Notes: generated by a model not told the origin, from the letters alone. Shown: positions 23,489 to 42,789, counted from the first letter of the stretch. The stretch: 64,000 bases of DNA from Watersipora subatra (GCF_963576615.1 NC_088711.1:58384248-58448247); one strand, 5' to 3'. Made by a program: numbers and translations.

Positions 23489-24624
23489 CTAAAATTAAGG
23501 GTGAACATTCTCGCTCGACATCGAAGAGTTATTTGATGTGGCCCACGGCTTGCGCGTAATCTCTGTACGCACCTCTCCAATAGCTCAGCTCTGAACAGCT
23601 ATTGTGCGTGCAGAAAAGCCTTTTGTTTCATTATTAGCACTGAATATAATTCGTCAGTGGGTAATTGGGTGGAAGCTAATGCTTCTGAACTTTCCATTCG
23701 GTGCCGCCTAATTTCAGGAAATGCTCATTCATCGGCCATTGTAAGTAGCCATTACAAATTATCTAACGGCAGCTCGTCCTAGCATTGCCTTGCTCAAGCA
23801 GCAAAATCAGCTTGGTGCTGAGAAATGGCAGCACCGAGATTGAGAACATTTAATCGAATGTAGAGTTATACTTGTGTTAACGCGAGGAGGCGAAACAACG
23901 CCTCTATGCTTAGAAAGGTTGATTGAAGAAATTGAGGTTGTGATAGTTGTATGATGAAAAGTAAACATCTTCGTGCCGCACAATTTGCAAAAAGAAGTGA
24001 TTTGTTAAAATTCGGTTCTTCTGTAACTACCGATTTTAGCAAATTTTTGTTGTTGAAGTTAATGTACTTGGGTAAGTCGAATAATGAGCCAAAAGTGAAC
24101 ACAAATAAGTTAAATTATGTTCAACCCTAATAGGTGATGAGTAAATTTGTTTGCTGACGCTGTATATAGTTGTATTCTATACCATCAGCTTGGAGCTGGA
24201 GCTTGGAGCAGCATCAGCTACTCCAAGCTGGTATCCATTTGTATAAAAACTATTAAAAGAAAACTAGAGAAAAAAATAAAAAGGAAGGTTAAGAAAAGTT
24301 AAAATTAAGGAAAATTAGAGCGCATACAAAATTTATGTTTTAAGGTTTTGCTGTCTGATATAGGCAGTTATGACCAGCGTCTAAATATACCCTTAATGCT
24401 GAGGAGATAACTGTATTTTTAGATATTTGCTGTCTGAAATACTTAAATCTCTAATCTGCCGACCATCCATTACATTCCTACTTCCCTAGAAAGTTCACCA
24501 CACTTTATACCAAACACCAACACCTTGCCAATCCACATTATTTAACAGGGTTATGCAAAAAGAACTTTTTCTTCCAATACGCATAGTTATATTTTAATAT
24601 TCTTTATTTTAGTTTTTATCACAT

Positions 24625-24744
24625 GGTCATGTGACTAACGGTCATGTGACTAACGGTCATGTGACTAACGGTCATGTGACTAACGGTCATGTGACTAACG
24701 GTCATGTGACTAACGGTCATGTGACTAACGGTCATGTGAATAAC
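24625..24744 (+). repeat. 15-bp minisatellite, 8 copies, GGTCATGTGACTAAC
   Basis: Eight head-to-tail copies at exact 15-bp spacing; seven appear identical and the last has one change (GTGAATAAC). Each unit contains TCATGTGAC, an E-box (CANNTG) of the M-box/CLEAR-like kind bound by MITF/TFE-family bHLH-ZIP factors. It lies about 1.1 kb upstream (minus-strand sense) of the first receptor exon found. Any regulatory role is inference. Confidence 0.95.
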
Positions 24745-26560
24745 TGATTAATGATAATAAAGCTCATATTTATCTATTCATCAACTAAAACGGTAAAACA
24801 TTCCTTAAATATATTTCATAAGACACTAAAATGCGACTTTAAAAACAGGACTTATAAAACACTCAATTTAAACACATAATTTAATAATTATAAAACTAGC
24901 GAAATTTTTGAAAAAGCCTATCAAATATTTTTATAACTCACATTCCACGAAATCATTAAATTGTCAGCTTAGAAAATTTATAAAACAATATTTTAGCTGC
25001 CTCTCACACTCACCAGATGCTGAGCTGACTCGCACTCACCGACAGCGCTGACAGTGAAAGACTACCACTAACAACTAGACAGCGAGCTATTATATTCTAA
25101 TATATTATATTCTGTAACATAATTAAATTAAACGTGTCACAGCGTTAATTGACCTATTATTTACCTTCAACATTCTAAAGCTCTGCAAGTTTATAATTAT
25201 TGGCTAGCTAGTTGGAACTTAGACACAAAGGCAGCCCATATGTAAGTGTATTGACTGCCCATTACTCATGTAGAAACATCCTATCAAATCAGCTACAACG
25301 TTTATTACATAGTGATATGCAGGCCTTTGTTCCTCAGCTGTAACAGCAATATATAAAGAAGTTGTTAAAATACACTTAATATAATTAAGATAATCCGCAT
25401 GACAGATGAACTAAGGATCATGTACCACGATATCTAGTGAAAGAAACAATTATAGTGAGTGGCAAATGTGTAAGGGAGATAACTTCCATTCGTCACTAAT
25501 AAAACTGTAAACTCAACACTATGGAATCTTCACCTTATGCATATATAAAAGCAGGTTGCCGATCATAGACTTTCCATTGAATGTGAGAGACATCAGACTA
25601 GCAAAATTCCTTTTGAACTAAACATCGTTTGAAAATTGTAGAACTCAATGAAAAAACAGTAATCAAATAAAATAGTTTTTATTTTAACATCTTTCAATGA
25701 AGTAATGATTTTGAGGTAACTGAAGAAACATACCAACTGCAGTACACAGAGTCTTATAGAGTGTATATTTACTATGTATAGAAAAACAACTAGTATCAGT
25801 GTAAAGCTCCTGCTGAAGAGAAAAAACTTTTTAGCTGTTTATTTTTTATCCTTCATTTCTCAGAATTTCAATCAGTGTGTCGTTAGAAACTAGTGATCTG
25901 TGAGCAGCTGTTTTTTTATTTCTTGTTCGATTAGGAGTTCCCTCTGTATTCTAGCAATATATCAAGAACTATTAGTCTAATCCACTAGAAACTTTAGAAT
26001 TCTACTAAAAACAAATTATAAAGAAATTGACAAGAATTTCGTAATGTAATGCAAATCGAAAGTATGAAAAAAGCAAAACTACACAGCCGAGTTTACCCAG
26101 GCGTAGGGCCAGGTGGGAACACAACTCCCTGAATTATTTTGAGCCCAGGTTTCAAAATATTAAAATACACAATTAGTTGAAATTAAATTTTTTGCATAGA
26201 TATATGTTGGATTAAAGTTGAATTTTAAGGGATGTCAAACTCAATTGTATAAGGGGCCAAAATTCAAAATACAATCTAGGTCGCGGGCCAAACAGGATAA
26301 ACATTTATTTAACACACTAAAACAAAATGATTTTGGAACATAAATATGAATAAAAACAAACCAGCATATTATTCTGAAACAAACATCAAGTTTAATTGAT
26401 GCGAGAAGTAAGCGGCAAGGCAGCTGAAGCGTTGCATTATGGGATCTGTAGTTCTGCGCAGTATTATGTCATCAGAGCATCATATTGATGGGCCATGAAT
26501 AATTGACACATGTGATTATTAAACTATCAGTGTTTTTGTACTAAGCTACTTGTTCAATTA

Positions 26561-26679
26561 ATATAATAACTGTATCTACAAGCTGTACATATATATAATA
26601 ACTGTATCTACAAGCTGTACATATATATAATAACTGTATCTACAAGTTGTACACATATATAATAACTGTATGTACAAGC

Positions 26680-26712
<33 letters not shown>
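26561..26712. repeat. 32-bp tandem repeat (4 copies) followed by (TA)n
   Basis: The unit TAATAACTGTATCTACAAGC...TGTACATATA repeats four times with a 31-32 bp period, then runs into a pure TA microsatellite at about 26,684-26,712. The minus-strand open frame here (Tyr/Ile/Cys-rich) is a by-product of the repeat. Confidence 0.9.
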
Positions 26713-26718
<6 letters not shown>

Positions 26719-27546
26719 ATGGATTGTCACTGGATAAAAATGGTATTACATTGTTACATATCACATTAGCTGAACATGGGTTGTCACTTTTCTTTGTTTA
26801 CGCATACATTTTCATCTGATATATTTTATAATTTCACAAATGTTCTTAACCATTATCTCGGAATGACGCATTACGAGGTTACTATATTTATCACCTAATT
26901 ACCCTCGTACACCGCATTTTACTTCTTTATGAGGAGTTTGAATGTTGAGCTAGTAAATTCTATGTTATGCCAAAAATGTTAATGCATAGAAACTTGAAGC
27001 TACAGTTGAATACGTATAAAGTTAAGACATACTCACCAACTAACTCCCTTTACTTAGCTGCAGGGGAGAAGCAGATGTCGTCCATTTAACCCACTTCTGC
27101 TAATGAAGTCCTTTAAAAAGTTGAATAAGCGTGTATCGATTCAGTCCACCAGTTTGTATTTTTAATGACTCCCTGAATAGGGGACACAAAAGAGCCTGGC
27201 TTGTCATTAGTACCCATTAGCAAATAAACAAACATGACTGGATATGGGCATTCTATATACAAGCACCTGTTTTGTCCCATTTGAAACAGCCGCCCGTGCA
27301 TGAGAGAAATGCGAAGCGCATATGGATGACTTGCATGTTATTTCTACTGCTGGGTACATAGCTAGGAGCCTGGCGCCTGTAACATCTGAAGTCCTCAACC
27401 TTCGTAGAGCTTGATGAGATCTTTTCACTCATATCACATGATCAAGGAACATTTCTGAAGGTGAAGAGTAAGCCGAGTCCTCTAGTTATCACAATCACAA
27501 AGGGCCTCATTGAATAATGTGCAACTAACTACATGGTTTTCAATAA

Positions 27547-28118
27547 GGTTGACTTGAAACAAAATCCACATTACAGTTATTTGGTATCAAAAAATGCTGT
27601 GTTGTAGGTGCAAAATATGTGGAAATGTGATTAAAAGCTCTCAAAAGAGAACAGTTAATTGCAGCCATCACGAAAACTGCCGTAGGTTGGAGTCCTTCTC
27701 AAAACAGCTCAAATGTGATGTAGTTGAACACGATGTGCTTGTTTACACTTTTAAGCAACCTCATTCGTCGAAATATTTTCACAATACACTTCACGCACGC
27801 AATAAAACCATGTCTATTGTCCTTACGCGTATATTTCATTATCATTGTAATGATGTCACTTTGAATACTTATATCTCAAAATCAGTAAATCAGTTTAATC
27901 TTTTTTAAGAGTAAAAATCAGTTCCTATTTTTCACCTTAGGTCGAGGTGGTGCATGTCATCTTCTGATAAACATGAGGAGCCTGGTGGTCACCCGTGACG
28001 GTCAAAAAATGCTGCAGAAATTGTTCGCGGCATTTGGCAGAACTATGAGTCACATGATCAGATTATGACTAGATGATTAGACGAAGCTAAAACAAAACTG
28101 TAAAGTAGCGATCATCTA
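27547..28118. mobile_element. MITE family A, copy 3 (3'-truncated)
   Basis: Begins GGTTGACTTGAAACAAAATC and TTACAGTTATTTGGTATCAA like copy 2, then follows copy 1 through its internal segment (TGCTGCAGAAATTGTTCGCG, GTCACATGATCAGATTA) and stops near AACAAAACTGTAAAGTAG. The right inverted-repeat arm is missing. The open frame at 27,594-27,908 lies inside it. Confidence 0.85.
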
Positions 28119-29680
28119 CATGCATATAATTACAGCTATTTATGGCTTAATGTCAGCCATTATGTCCACCGTTCACTCACCAAGGGTCATCTTTACAACA
28201 GCTTACTTTCTTCGTACAAGTTTATGATTTGTTAACTACTTGTATGGCAACCTGGTTAGGTGTTTTACATTGTATTTACATTGTTTAACTGTGTGGCATG
28301 AACTGGTAAAGTTAAAATAACTGGCTTCCCAGTCACACCGAGAGTATGAAAGTTTACAACTAGAATGCCACCACCAGATAATTTTAAACGCAGTCTGAAG
28401 TATGAATAACTGCAGCTGATAAGCCAAGATGGTGTAACCTTGACCAATACCTAAACAGTTGCAAACCAGCTACAAAATGAAAGCGTCTCATTGTTGTTGC
28501 AATTATAGAGGTAGTAGGGCAGACAAGCAGGATGTGAGGATAGTAACTACTCTATATAACAAAATAGTTTTCTATAGTATTGATAGCATATCCCAAAGTA
28601 ATACTTCGTAGCTAGAAATCCATCTTCAACCAAGGGAAAAGTATAACTTCAGCACAAAAACATCTCATGCCAAAATACCAAGTGGCACAACACCTACATT
28701 TAAAAAAAATTGAAAACGTTATGCTACTTAATTAAGTAATGAATCAATAATTCATCAATGTGCTATTGGTTGAATGTTAGCGAATGACTAAAGACAGTCA
28801 CGTCTACCCAGCACATTAATGGCCAGGAAGGTCACTAGACTGAGCAGTTACTAATTGACAGGTTGAGAGCGGTCAACTCCTCATCCTTAGACTAATCAAT
28901 AGTAGCCTGGTTCAGTAGCTTCAAACAAAAAACTGCATTGATGATGAGAGCCATGTACTAACCTTTCAGATTTCTGCTCAATACTAGACCAACTTCTAAG
29001 AAAAACCGACATACCAAGAGTTATAAGCAAAAACTGCCTAGAATTCGCATCTTCTCCAACAAATACATTGATCGCTAAGTAAGCACAAATGTTTGCATGT
29101 TACATATTCATGTGAAATGGTGCAACTGCTATCCACAGTATTTGATATCTTTTATAACGCAAACAATGCAAGAACCACAATGTATTCGCTACATGAGGGT
29201 AAACTGTCAGCATGTCCTAAATTGGGTTGCATCATCAACAACTATGGCAGTTGAGCAATTGAAGAGATCATCTGAACAAACAGCATTCTTAACAGGTGAG
29301 TGCGAACCATCAAACATATTTGCAACCATCTTACACAGAAATGAACACCCTCAAGGCAAGACCTCGACTGCGTATGAATACACTAGACAATAGCTGATAT
29401 GCGGCATCATATACAATATATTGTCATGCGATGATACAAGAACTAACACCTACGATTCGTCTAACCATATACACACTAACAAGAACATAACTATTGCATC
29501 CCCATTAAACAACACATTCAAGTTAACCAACAAGATTGTCAAAACCTTTGTACAAACTGACATGCAGCAACGCTGTGTACGATAATCCAGGACATTTCAA
29601 ACAAAACAAAAATCTTGCCAAGCAAGAGTGCATCATCCAGAGCCATCAAACAGTGCAGAGAAACAATTTGGTTTATGATT

Positions 29681-29686
29681 TTTATT
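29681..29686 (-). terminator. RPL27A: RPL27A poly(A) signal
   Basis: AATAAA on the minus strand, 18 bases past the end of the RPL27A stop codon. A very short 3' UTR is typical of ribosomal protein genes. Confidence 0.7.
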
Positions 29687-29704
29687 TATCAAAATGGTCA
29701 CAAG

Positions 29705-35828
<6,124 letters not shown>

Positions 35829-35843
35829 CTTTCCGGATGACGA

Positions 35844-35852
35844 CAAAAAGGC
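35844..35852 (-). promoter_or_regulatory. RPL27A: Candidate 5'TOP / transcription start of RPL27A
   Basis: On the minus strand GCCTTTTTG occurs about 15-25 bases before the ATG. A cytidine followed by an uninterrupted pyrimidine run is what the 5' terminal oligopyrimidine motif of ribosomal protein mRNAs looks like, and it would give the usual very short 5' UTR. The start site itself is inferred. Confidence 0.4.
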
Positions 35853-36809
35853 TGAGTGTGTTGGTCACGACTTCTAATACGCACGCTGCAACCACATAGA
35901 CCTCGGCAATAAATGCGACTTTACGGCGCGAATGTTCGATATGTATTTGTATTATTTTTTATGTTGTAGTGCTGGATGGGCAGTAGCTCGCAATTTACAC
36001 ATGCACGCAATAATACATATTGGAATATGTTCGGCTTCTGTCTACCTACATCACTATAGACTAAGCTTTCACAGCTAGCGCGAGCCGCTTTCGCCTATCA
36101 GTTAGATAATCTATTTGTATGCTCTTGTAAGGTTTCAAATTGAGTTTATTATTGAAGGCATCAACATTATGTTCCATACGATTGGTTTTATGTGCTTTGA
36201 ATCATGTTATGTTTTAAGGATGTCGCGGTTGCTTTACTTGATTATTTGTGTTTTGTCTCATATTTGTTTTTGTAATTTTTTTTACGTTGTTTTCAAATAT
36301 AATCTGCTATCAAACGTTGCGAAAGGCAGCATATTTTTGTAGCTTATCCATTTGAACGTTTGGGTCTGTGTTAGGCAATAAATGCTTTCTTGTGTTCTTG
36401 CCGGCTACAGAAATTGTTTGTTGTCCGGTTGTGTTCACTTTTAAACCAATCAATAAAAGTTATTTTAATCTCACTATAACCATTTTATATGGTATACAAA
36501 CTTAGTAAATACAAACTTTTATGGTCACATACGTTACAAATTTACATTATTGTTGAGCTTCCTTAACATTAATGAATCAATTCAATTTTCTCAAATAGAT
36601 CAATTCTTAACAAGAATTGTTATGGTAATGTATCAAAATAACAGTAAGCCACAGTCACTAATTCATCTACACACGTTAACTCAGTCCCTTGATTGCTTTT
36701 TTCAAAGCAAATATCAACTTTTTTTACAGATTTCAATGCTTGTTCGGATGGAATTAAGCCATAGCGACAATTTTTTGCTGACATACACTCGATATTTCTG
36801 TAGTAAAAC

Positions 36810-37535
36810 CACAGGTTTCCTTTAGCGGGATATCGCCGAGGCCGGGCCGTAGTCTACACACACAAAAAACCAACAAAGGTCCACATAGTTATGAGCAAAA
36901 ACAAAAGTATCCACCCAAATATCTCACCAATCCGATGAGCAGCACACACAAAAACTAAACCAATCGACAAAGCCACCCATCATGTCAAAATATTCCAAGT
37001 TTCAAGTCATGTCTTGCACAACTCACCTTATGGTTTCTCAAAACTTGTCCCAAAGTCCCCATTAATTTGAGACTGTCCGATTGCTGTTTTAGAAATGGTC
37101 GCCGCTAGCCTAACCTAATGTCCTGATTCAACATCTCACTAACTATCGGGGCACGGCTAAAAAAGGGAATCAAAAAGTTCGGGACCACTCAGCAATGCCC
37201 CGATAGTTACTGAGATGTTGAATTAGGACGCTAGGCTAGCAGCGACCATTTTTAAAACAGCAATTGGACAGTCTCAAATTAATAGGGACTTTGGGACAAG
37301 TTTTGTTAAACCATACGGTGAGTTGTACAATACATGACTTGAAACTTGGAATATTTTGACATGATGGATGGCTTTGTCGATTGGTTTAGTTTTTGTGTGT
37401 GCTGCTCATCGGATTGGTGAGATATTTGGGTGGATACTTTTGTTTTTGCTCATAACTACATGGACCTTTGTTGTTTTTTTGTGTTTGTAGACTACAGCCC
37501 GGCTTCGGCAATATTCCCGCTAAAGGAAACCTGTG
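36810..37535. mobile_element. Foldback element, 726 bp, with 8-bp target-site duplication
   Basis: Termini CACAGGTTTCCTTTAGCGGG and its reverse complement ending at 37,535. The two arms of about 340 bp are near-perfect inverted copies (for example ACTTGAAACTTGGAATATT against AATATTCCAAGTTTCAAGT), leaving a short central spacer near 37,150-37,195. Both flanks read AGTAAAAC exactly, an 8-bp target-site duplication. That duplication size is typical of hAT and P superfamilies, while very long arms are also seen in Mutator-like and foldback elements. No transposase inside. High arm identity and intact flanks suggest recent insertion. Confidence 0.9.
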
Positions 37536-38271
37536 AGTAAAACCTAGAGTTTCTGTCATAAAACTTTAATTTTTCTTTTCATCCATTAACCAGAAAAAAA
37601 AACGTGGGAAACCGCTAAGTATGCAGTGATTTCTGAGTAAAAGTCAAACTAACTGGTTCATTTTGTTTCGCAAAATAATAACCCAACATTCTGAATTTAT
37701 TGTGGCAGTTTTTGGTTGGTGCTTTAATATGTATAAAAGAACTACCGCACCGCAATAAAAACAGAATACATAGCTTGTTGTCTGTGCAGGGGAACCATAA
37801 AGCTATATATATTAGCGTGTAGTCTATATTATCAACTAATTAAACGTACGTCTTGATATCGAGATTTTGGGAAACCATGCGTAGTGGCAACTAGATTGGC
37901 AAATGGATTGCAATGACATTTTTGCTTCGGCGCGCATCAAATAACAGATTGAGTTCCTTAAGATTCGCAGTGATAATCATAGAGGTAGTAATAATAAAGG
38001 GAAGCATTAATGCATTTTGACTCCAGTCGTTTTACTAATTGAAAATAAAGAGTCAATTTATTAATGCTGACAGTGAAGAACCGATTTAATTTATGCTGGC
38101 AGGATGTGCCGAGTCACTTCGATTTTATAGTAACATTAAAAATACCAGAGAATCGATTCGATGCAATTTATGTGTGAGATGAGCACGAGCAACTTGAGCA
38201 AGCATGTTAACTCAAGTGCCCAGTTTTGCTATTTGGGTTGACAGCACGTTTAGAACAATAATATGGTGATA

Positions 38272-39192
38272 CAGTGCACCTTCAGGATACGATTTTGATT
38301 CGTTCCAGGTTTGGCATCGTATGGGGAAAAATCGTATGTAGGGGTATAGAAACCATGATAATTATATAATGCAAATATTCCATGGTAAAAATCGTCAAAA
38401 TTTTATATAAGGGCTGTACCTATTAAAAGTTCGTAACAAATTAGTATGTTAACCTTAGTAACTATAGTTACCTACCGTAACTTTATTATATTTAGTGAGT
38501 TTATTGATTATGATCTGCATTACAATGTCTATGAGCAGTATTACCTACCGTAGAAGGTCCTTATCATCAAGACAAATGTATGTATAACAAAAACTTCGAA
38601 TTTACTTCAGATAAGTTTAGCTTACTAAACACACACACTTGAAGCTTATTTTTAGTGTGTATTTTTAGCTAATTTACTGAATTTCAACTTTTTATCACTA
38701 AAATTTTATCACGTCAGTTTCAGTCTTCGCCTGCACTATAACTTTAGCGGACCTGTTCAGAACATTTTTTAACCCAACTCGTCAAGAACACCCGAACGAT
38801 GCTGTTTTCGTAATAGATTTTATTAACAGGTTAAGGAAAGTTGTCTGACTACTGGACCTTCTGTAAGAAGAGATTGCAACTCCAACTTTGCTATTGGTTT
38901 GAAGGAAAAATATTACTGTTTTACACATAAGAATTGCTGAACTGAGAGAAATCGGTCATCCCGTCTCTTTCAAGCGTTGTGAAAAATTTTTTGGCGAACA
39001 GCATTTCAATGTTTTTGTTATTTTAACGTATGAAGTAAGCACACCGACTGCCAATTTTGTACTCGGGTGGAAATTTTGTTGAATTCGTGTGGTGGAAAAA
39101 GATTCGCATGGAGAGGAGAAAGGAATCATCATGTTCCACTTCGTAAGATGAAAAAATCGTATAGCAAGGTAATCGTATCCTGAGGTGCACTG
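38272..39192. mobile_element. MITE family B, copy 2 (best preserved)
   Basis: Left CAGTGCACCTTCAGGATACG, right CGTATCCTGAGGTGCACTG: inverted terminal repeats of about 22 bp. Body shares AATTATATAATGCAAATATT, AAAAATCGTCAAAATTTTAT and TATGTTAACCTTAGTAACTA with the other copies. Left flank is TA; right flank is TG, so the duplication, if TA, has decayed. About 920 bp, no transposase. Confidence 0.88.
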
Positions 39193-39943
39193 TGCCAAAA
39201 TTTGAAACACTAGATGCTCACTTCTCCTAAATATTAAAATTGCTTGTTTAAGACCAGTAACGTCTTAGTTAAAAAAAAGTGTAAAAAGTATAATATGCAA
39301 TTTGTAAATTAGTCTCTCCCTGTGGTGAATGCTTTGAAATATATTTTTCAAAAAACATACTCAGTTTAAAAGTATTGTATTGACAAATGCCAGTTGACTA
39401 GAATATTTTTAGTTTAAATTATTAAATTTAAACTAAATTTAATAAATTAAACAAACTTAAAATATAATATTTACTATTCAGGTTTGGGTAAGTTCATTAT
39501 TGCATTCATTTCACTGTACTTGGGCCACTTTAGTTGTCTGAACAACAAAAATTAGGATAAAGCATCACAGATCTCAATAGTGCAATTGTTCCATTGCTTC
39601 GATTGTAGCAGGGTATTTCCTGTAACAGAAACCATTAAGGCAATAGGCCTACTACTATTGCTGAACTAATGATTTTGATCTTCCGCTACACTGCAACTAA
39701 AGCATTGCAAGCTCCTTCAGATGTCAAAATATGGAAAGACTGTTTTACCTTCTATAAACTCTTTTCTCTTGATATAGTATGCTAACCATTTGGCTTGGCT
39801 TGTTTAGCCATCATTTTATTGTATCTTTATTATAAAGGCTGTTCACCTTCTAGTGTATGTTGATGCAGATATTCCTATAAGAATACATTGTATTTGTATA
39901 ATGTCTTTTAGAATCCAAACAACAATAATAAATACTTTTAGTA

Positions 39944-40897
39944 CCGTATATCCCCGCGTCTATTTCGATTCTAGAACGCAAGTTTTTTTTACAGACCTTA
40001 TAGGTCCGCTTTATATGCAGGTAACTGATTGAGAGCAAATGAAATAACACTATGGTATTTTAATTGTAACAAATGCACCTCGAACCTTTATTAATTAAAC
40101 TTTATTGATAAAACTAAAACATAATAATTAAATAGTTACCACTATAATTAACTCATTCGTAACTAAATAAATTTTTATGGAGACAAGTATTCGGTGAACC
40201 AAATATTTGGCATTGGTGCATATAAGTTGCAATAACATCTTACCAAATTAATTAGCATAAAATTTTACATCATCTGATGCCATAAAAAAGGCCACAAATG
40301 TGTTGCAGAATGAGTTCAGACACCATTTTGTTCTCTTCACATTACCATGGTTGACATGTTGAGCATGTTCTGAGTCAGACGTGCTATCAGTGCTATCAGT
40401 ACTATTACTATAGCTTACGGCATCAGTTTTAATGTGAAAAATAAGTACTGTCACTACTACTGTTGCACAATAGATAATCATCAGAAATCCATTGATCTAC
40501 AAATTGTGAAAGCTATGTATCTGTAATGCTTCTGATCATCGTGAAGAAGAAATAGCTACAAAATATGTTTTTGCAAGGAGAAACTAAGGTCAGCGTGAGA
40601 TGCAAACATGTTTTTCATTGGCTCAGCGAAAACAGATGATTGTTTATTTTCAATTAGGCGGAGACATGATAGGCTAATTATACAACTATTCACCAATCAG
40701 AAACATTTTGTACTAAGCCTGCAAAAGCCATTCAATTTTGCGCAACCTTTTGCTCTGATACATTGTAGATACGTACGGCGGTGTTACAATTTATAGGGTC
40801 GGATTATGTGCGAATTTTTATGAATTCCCTGATTTCAGAGCTGTTTTATATGCCAGACAGGCACTGTATATCCTCGCTTATATGCGAGGATATACAG
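39944..40897. mobile_element. TA-flanked TIR element, CCGTATATCC ends
   Basis: Left CCGTATATCCCCGCGTCTAT and right ATATGCGAGGATATACAG are inverted ends, each flanked by TA, as expected of Tc1/mariner-type insertions. Length about 954 bp. The minus-strand open frame inside (40,248-40,481) shows no transposase motif. The right end also carries an internal palindrome (40,864-40,897). Confidence 0.6.
40864..40897. repeat. Perfect hairpin, 14-bp arms
   Basis: CTGTATATCCTCGC, loop TTATAT, GCGAGGATATACAG. It forms the right terminus of the TA-flanked element and may be two abutting copies of its terminal repeat. Confidence 0.85.
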
Positions 40898-42066
40898 TAA
40901 TGATATATCACACTATAAATTAATTATATAAAACTACATGTGTCTGCAAACTTATGGTATTATCTAAATTATTTGTGAAAGGTAAATTAATAAAGTGATA
41001 ATCTGTAAAGAATCAAATTTTATTGTTACTTTAGAGACTCTTGAATGTGATTTTAGGTCGGGCAATATCTAGGGTCAGTGGTAATAAAAATAGAGCAATA
41101 GAAATACAAGGCATAAACTACACTGTACATGGACTCACACAAGATATAGTATAATATACTATTTCATAATGATAATAACATAAATTTTTCATTTTATTTC
41201 GAATTTATTCTAACTCTTTGACTTTTACTTACAAAAGCTGTAATGTCTTAAGGAATTATAGATGGGCATGGTGAAACTAGGTCGAGGCCCAGAAAAGGTC
41301 AGGTGCGATGACAGAAATGACATCCAACATTAAATTTCTCCCTTTATCATATCAACAACATAGATTATTCTGTGCACTGACAGGCAATCAGGTAACTGGA
41401 GTTAAGTGAGGAAAAGAGTTATGACAGGCGAGTGATTCCGAAGAGTAATACTGAATCACTCGTTATCTAGCTGTGTAGCTATCTGTGTTGACTCACACTT
41501 GAGCATCCTTATTACAGAAACATATACTGATGACAAACGCTCAACTTAAAATCAGGAAGAACAAAGTTTACTATTTCACATCATATTGTCAGAGGAATGT
41601 GCGACATACTGGCTGAATATCAATGTTTATTTATGTTTCATTGTTAGCAGGAAACAAATCTAGTGTTCATATAATTTTACAGCTCCTTTTTCTATCGCTC
41701 AGCTCACCTTTGAATGAATTTTGAAAGACAAAAAGGCAGTAAATTTGGATGAATAAATTTTGTGACCATAATTATTTTTCACAGAAATTTGTAAGAGAGT
41801 AAGTATGACATGATTGTCTTGACAATAAACCACACCGCCTCTGCTATGCATCACTTATCTATAAACATCTAGACATTCAACTCAAAATTGCTGGGTTAGG
41901 GCCATTTAGACTGAGTGGGCAGCTGCCTTTGATTTATTTTTGGAGTTATCAGCTAACGTTATTTGCTATATACAAATACTGATAGATATTACAAAAACTA
42001 ACTGCAGAAAAATTATACCTGTTGCTTGTAAATGTCTTTTAATTGCTAAGGTTTAGCTTACATTGC

Positions 42067-42120
42067 CTCGTGGGATTGTACTTGCTCATGGGATTGTACT
42101 TGCTCGTGGGATCGTACTTG
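42067..42120 (+). repeat. 18-bp tandem repeat, 3 copies
   Basis: CTCGTGGGATTGTACTTG three times head to tail with single-base variants (CTCATGGG, GGGATCGTAC). Non-coding, intergenic. Confidence 0.9.
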
Positions 42121-42789
42121 CTGTATGTTTAATTCAAGCACATCAACAGAAAGTGCTCAGTAACGCTATTTGGCTAAGATAAAGCAGATATGACACTTGA
42201 TATGATAGCGGTGGATAATGAATAAATTGCTTCGGCGCCTGTTACCTTTTTGTTAAGTCCTCTGCTATACCTCTTCACGCTAATAATATCAAAACTATGG
42301 GAGAGCAGTGTTTGTCTAAGATTATTCCTTAACCACATGGAAGCTGACACGCATATTTAGGGCTACTTGTGTAGGCAGCCCATTGAATATGACACCTGAT
42401 ATCACACAAGGTTGTGATGTAAAAGTCACTGCATCAGTAACAGAAGGCAGAGATTCACAAGATTAAAAAGAGTAACCACGAAAGAAAGATAAGAAGTATG
42501 TCGGAAGGAATTTTGTAGATCATTGTCCAGCCTGTGTGAGTACATTGACACTTAACCACCAGCTGTCAGCTGACATTCTTTGATTGACATTAGCAACACA
42601 AGGGTTACATATACTAGTACTAGTATGCTAGCATGTTTACATTGCATTGACTGCTGTGCATCCTGCACTTGCACTTGTCATGTAATCTGTAGGAATATAT
42701 CTACGGTAGGTTTTTACTTTTTTTTAGTTAGGCGTAACACTCATCTGATAAGTTTTATAATTTTACAAACGCTTTAACTATGACCTTGA

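Larger units (their letters stand above)
23489..29680. other. Unassigned region between GPCR TM1 exon and RPL27A
   Basis: About 6.2 kb that should hold the 5' part of the receptor gene, because RPL27A on the same strand ends at 29,705. I recognise no exon of an extracellular ligand-binding domain and no signal-peptide exon on the minus strand. It contains an E-box minisatellite (24,625), a 32-bp tandem repeat and TA run (26,561), and a truncated MITE (27,547). Short diverged exons could have been missed. Confidence 0.45.

Noticed and set aside
24625..24744. CRISPR-like direct repeats
   Set aside because: Contiguous 15-bp tandem units without spacers, in a eukaryotic genome.
36550..36825. 91-residue plus frame ending at the palindromic element
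   Set aside because: No family resemblance, no splice or start support, and its end is inside the transposon terminus.
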